Assembly (NCBI RefSeq): GCF_900111835.1
Contig: NZ_FOJP01000002.1
Span: forward strand, 239,169-303,168
Origin: Metapseudomonas otitidis
GTDB lineage: Bacteria > Pseudomonadota > Gammaproteobacteria > Pseudomonadales > Pseudomonadaceae
DNA length: 64,000 nt
Reading direction: 5' to 3'
The stretch's first letter is position 1; each line of letters starts with the position of its first letter. Shown here one piece after another: positions 63,374 through 64,000 of this stretch. The notes below the pieces were generated by a model. It worked only from the letters and a program-made list of their open reading frames with translations, was not told the origin of the DNA and did not search any database. The translations under genes were made by a program, and so were the position numbers.

Positions 63374-64000
63374 TTGATCCAGTCCCTTTCCCGCCTGCGC
63401 CGCCTGTGGCCCTTCGCCCTGGCTCCCTTCCTGTTGCTCGCCGGCTGCGACGACACCCCGAAACGCGAAGCCCCGGCGCTGCCGCGCTACCAGGGCGTGG
63501 CCTGGAGCGACCTGCCGCCGGTGAGCGATGCCGACCTGCTGGCCGGCTTCACTACCTGGCGCTCTGCGTGCGAACGCCTGGCCCGCGACCCGGTGTGGGG
63601 CCCGGTGTGTGCCGAGGCCGTGGGTGTCGCGGACGACCCGGCTGCGGTGCGCACCTTCCTGCAGGCGCGCCTGTCGCTCTACAGCCTGCGCTCCGGCGAG
63701 GGCGAGCGCGGGCTGATCACCGGCTACTACGAGCCCGTCTACCCGGGCAGCCTGGCCCGTTCCGAGCAGATGACGGTGCCGGTGCTGGGCGTGCCGGACG
63801 ACCTGATCGTGGTGGCGCTGGAGTCCCAGTACCCCGAGCTGAAGGGCAAGCGCCTGCGCGGCCGCCTGGAGGGGCGTGTGCTCAAGCCCTACGACGATGC
63901 CGCCACCCTGCGCGAGAAGCCCGATGCCGGCCCGGTGCTGGCCTGGCTGGGTGACCCGATGGACCTGCAGTTCCTGCAGATCCAGGGTTCCGGGCGCATC
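63374..64000 (+). CDS. mltA: Membrane-bound lytic murein transglycosylase A (5' part, runs off right edge)
   Basis: The start is TTG 63374 with AGGAA eight bases upstream. The signal ends in a lipobox, LLLAGC, so the protein is an outer-membrane lipoprotein. Family marks are YQGVAWSDLPPVSDADLLAGF, GLITGYYEPVYPGS and, at the window edge, FLQIQGSGR; the catalytic Asp would lie beyond position 64000. It cleaves peptidoglycan glycan strands with formation of 1,6-anhydro-MurNAc. 209 residues are visible. Confidence 0.93.
   Translation, partial: MIQSLSRLRRLWPFALAPFLLLAGCDDTPKREAPALPRYQGVAWSDLPPVSDADLLAGFTTWRSACERLARDPVWGPVCAEAVGVADDPAAVRTFLQARLSLYSLRSGEGERGLITGYYEPVYPGSLARSEQMTVPVLGVPDDLIVVALESQYPELKGKRLRGRLEGRVLKPYDDAATLREKPDAGPVLAWLGDPMDLQFLQIQGSGRI

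Overview
The window is one contiguous stretch of a high-GC gammaproteobacterial chromosome, almost certainly Pseudomonas in the broad sense. Supporting signs are a LapA-type adhesin with its own type I exporter, TusA, PdxB, RlmM, DUF2790 and DUF2789 proteins, many LysR regulators, and Pseudomonas-style dispersed intergenic palindromes. The species cannot be fixed from the window. No rRNA, tRNA, CRISPR array, transposase or integrase was found, so this is a core/accessory mosaic rather than an island.

Layout. (1) 1-12957 is a biofilm adhesin locus. A giant LapA-family adhesin (minus strand, C-terminus beyond the left edge) has a TAAG cleavage site, cadherin/VCBS-like repeats and a PA14 domain; it is divergent from a TolC/ABC/HlyD exporter. 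(2) 13073-17531 holds a fungal-type cytosine deaminase, an unknown membrane protein pair, an MFS transporter and a frameshifted PH-SHOCT gene. (3) 17724-19840 is a two-gene nucleic-acid repair cassette: an RNA ligase and an HD-Pnk end-healing enzyme, preceded by a potentially structured leader. (4) 19828-26393 holds an SRPBCC protein, a LysR/quinone-oxidoreductase pair, and an AraC regulator followed by a two-subunit molybdenum hydroxylase of the IorAB type. (5) 26415-34279 is housekeeping: rlmM, tusA, MATE, pdxB, an S15-like lipoprotein hydrolase and small proteins. (6) 34288-40165 is a LysR-controlled NodT/FUSC/DUF1656/HlyD efflux operon. (7) 40372-41068 is a tandem DUF2790 pair. (8) 41650-49830 holds acetoacetyl-CoA synthetase, a secreted protein made of twelve 13-residue repeats, YceH, a cytosolic-type M14 carboxypeptidase, a lipoprotein, a cupin, a GFA protein and one atypical gene with a G9 run. 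(9) 50107-51386 holds a lone BRO-N gene and a DUF6896-like gene. (10) 51496-56152 holds a RoxA-like dihaem cytochrome c and a catalase-like haem protein, divergent from an AAA+ regulator that lacks key sigma-54 activator residues. (11) 56159-64000 holds a pseudouridine synthase, an I78 inhibitor lipoprotein, an EamA transporter, a cyclase/LysR pair, DUF202, an MscS channel with a cyclic-nucleotide domain, and the start of mltA.

The least ordinary parts are the RNA repair cassette with its leader, the 12 x 39-bp repeat protein with an AT-rich promoter carrying two dyads, the cytochrome/catalase/degenerate-activator locus, and the dispersed hairpin repeats, which in places form ~205-bp tandem arrays. 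Start codons were chosen by Shine-Dalgarno spacing where the longest frame looked over-extended. Family assignments come from recognised motifs and remembered family architecture; no database search was run.
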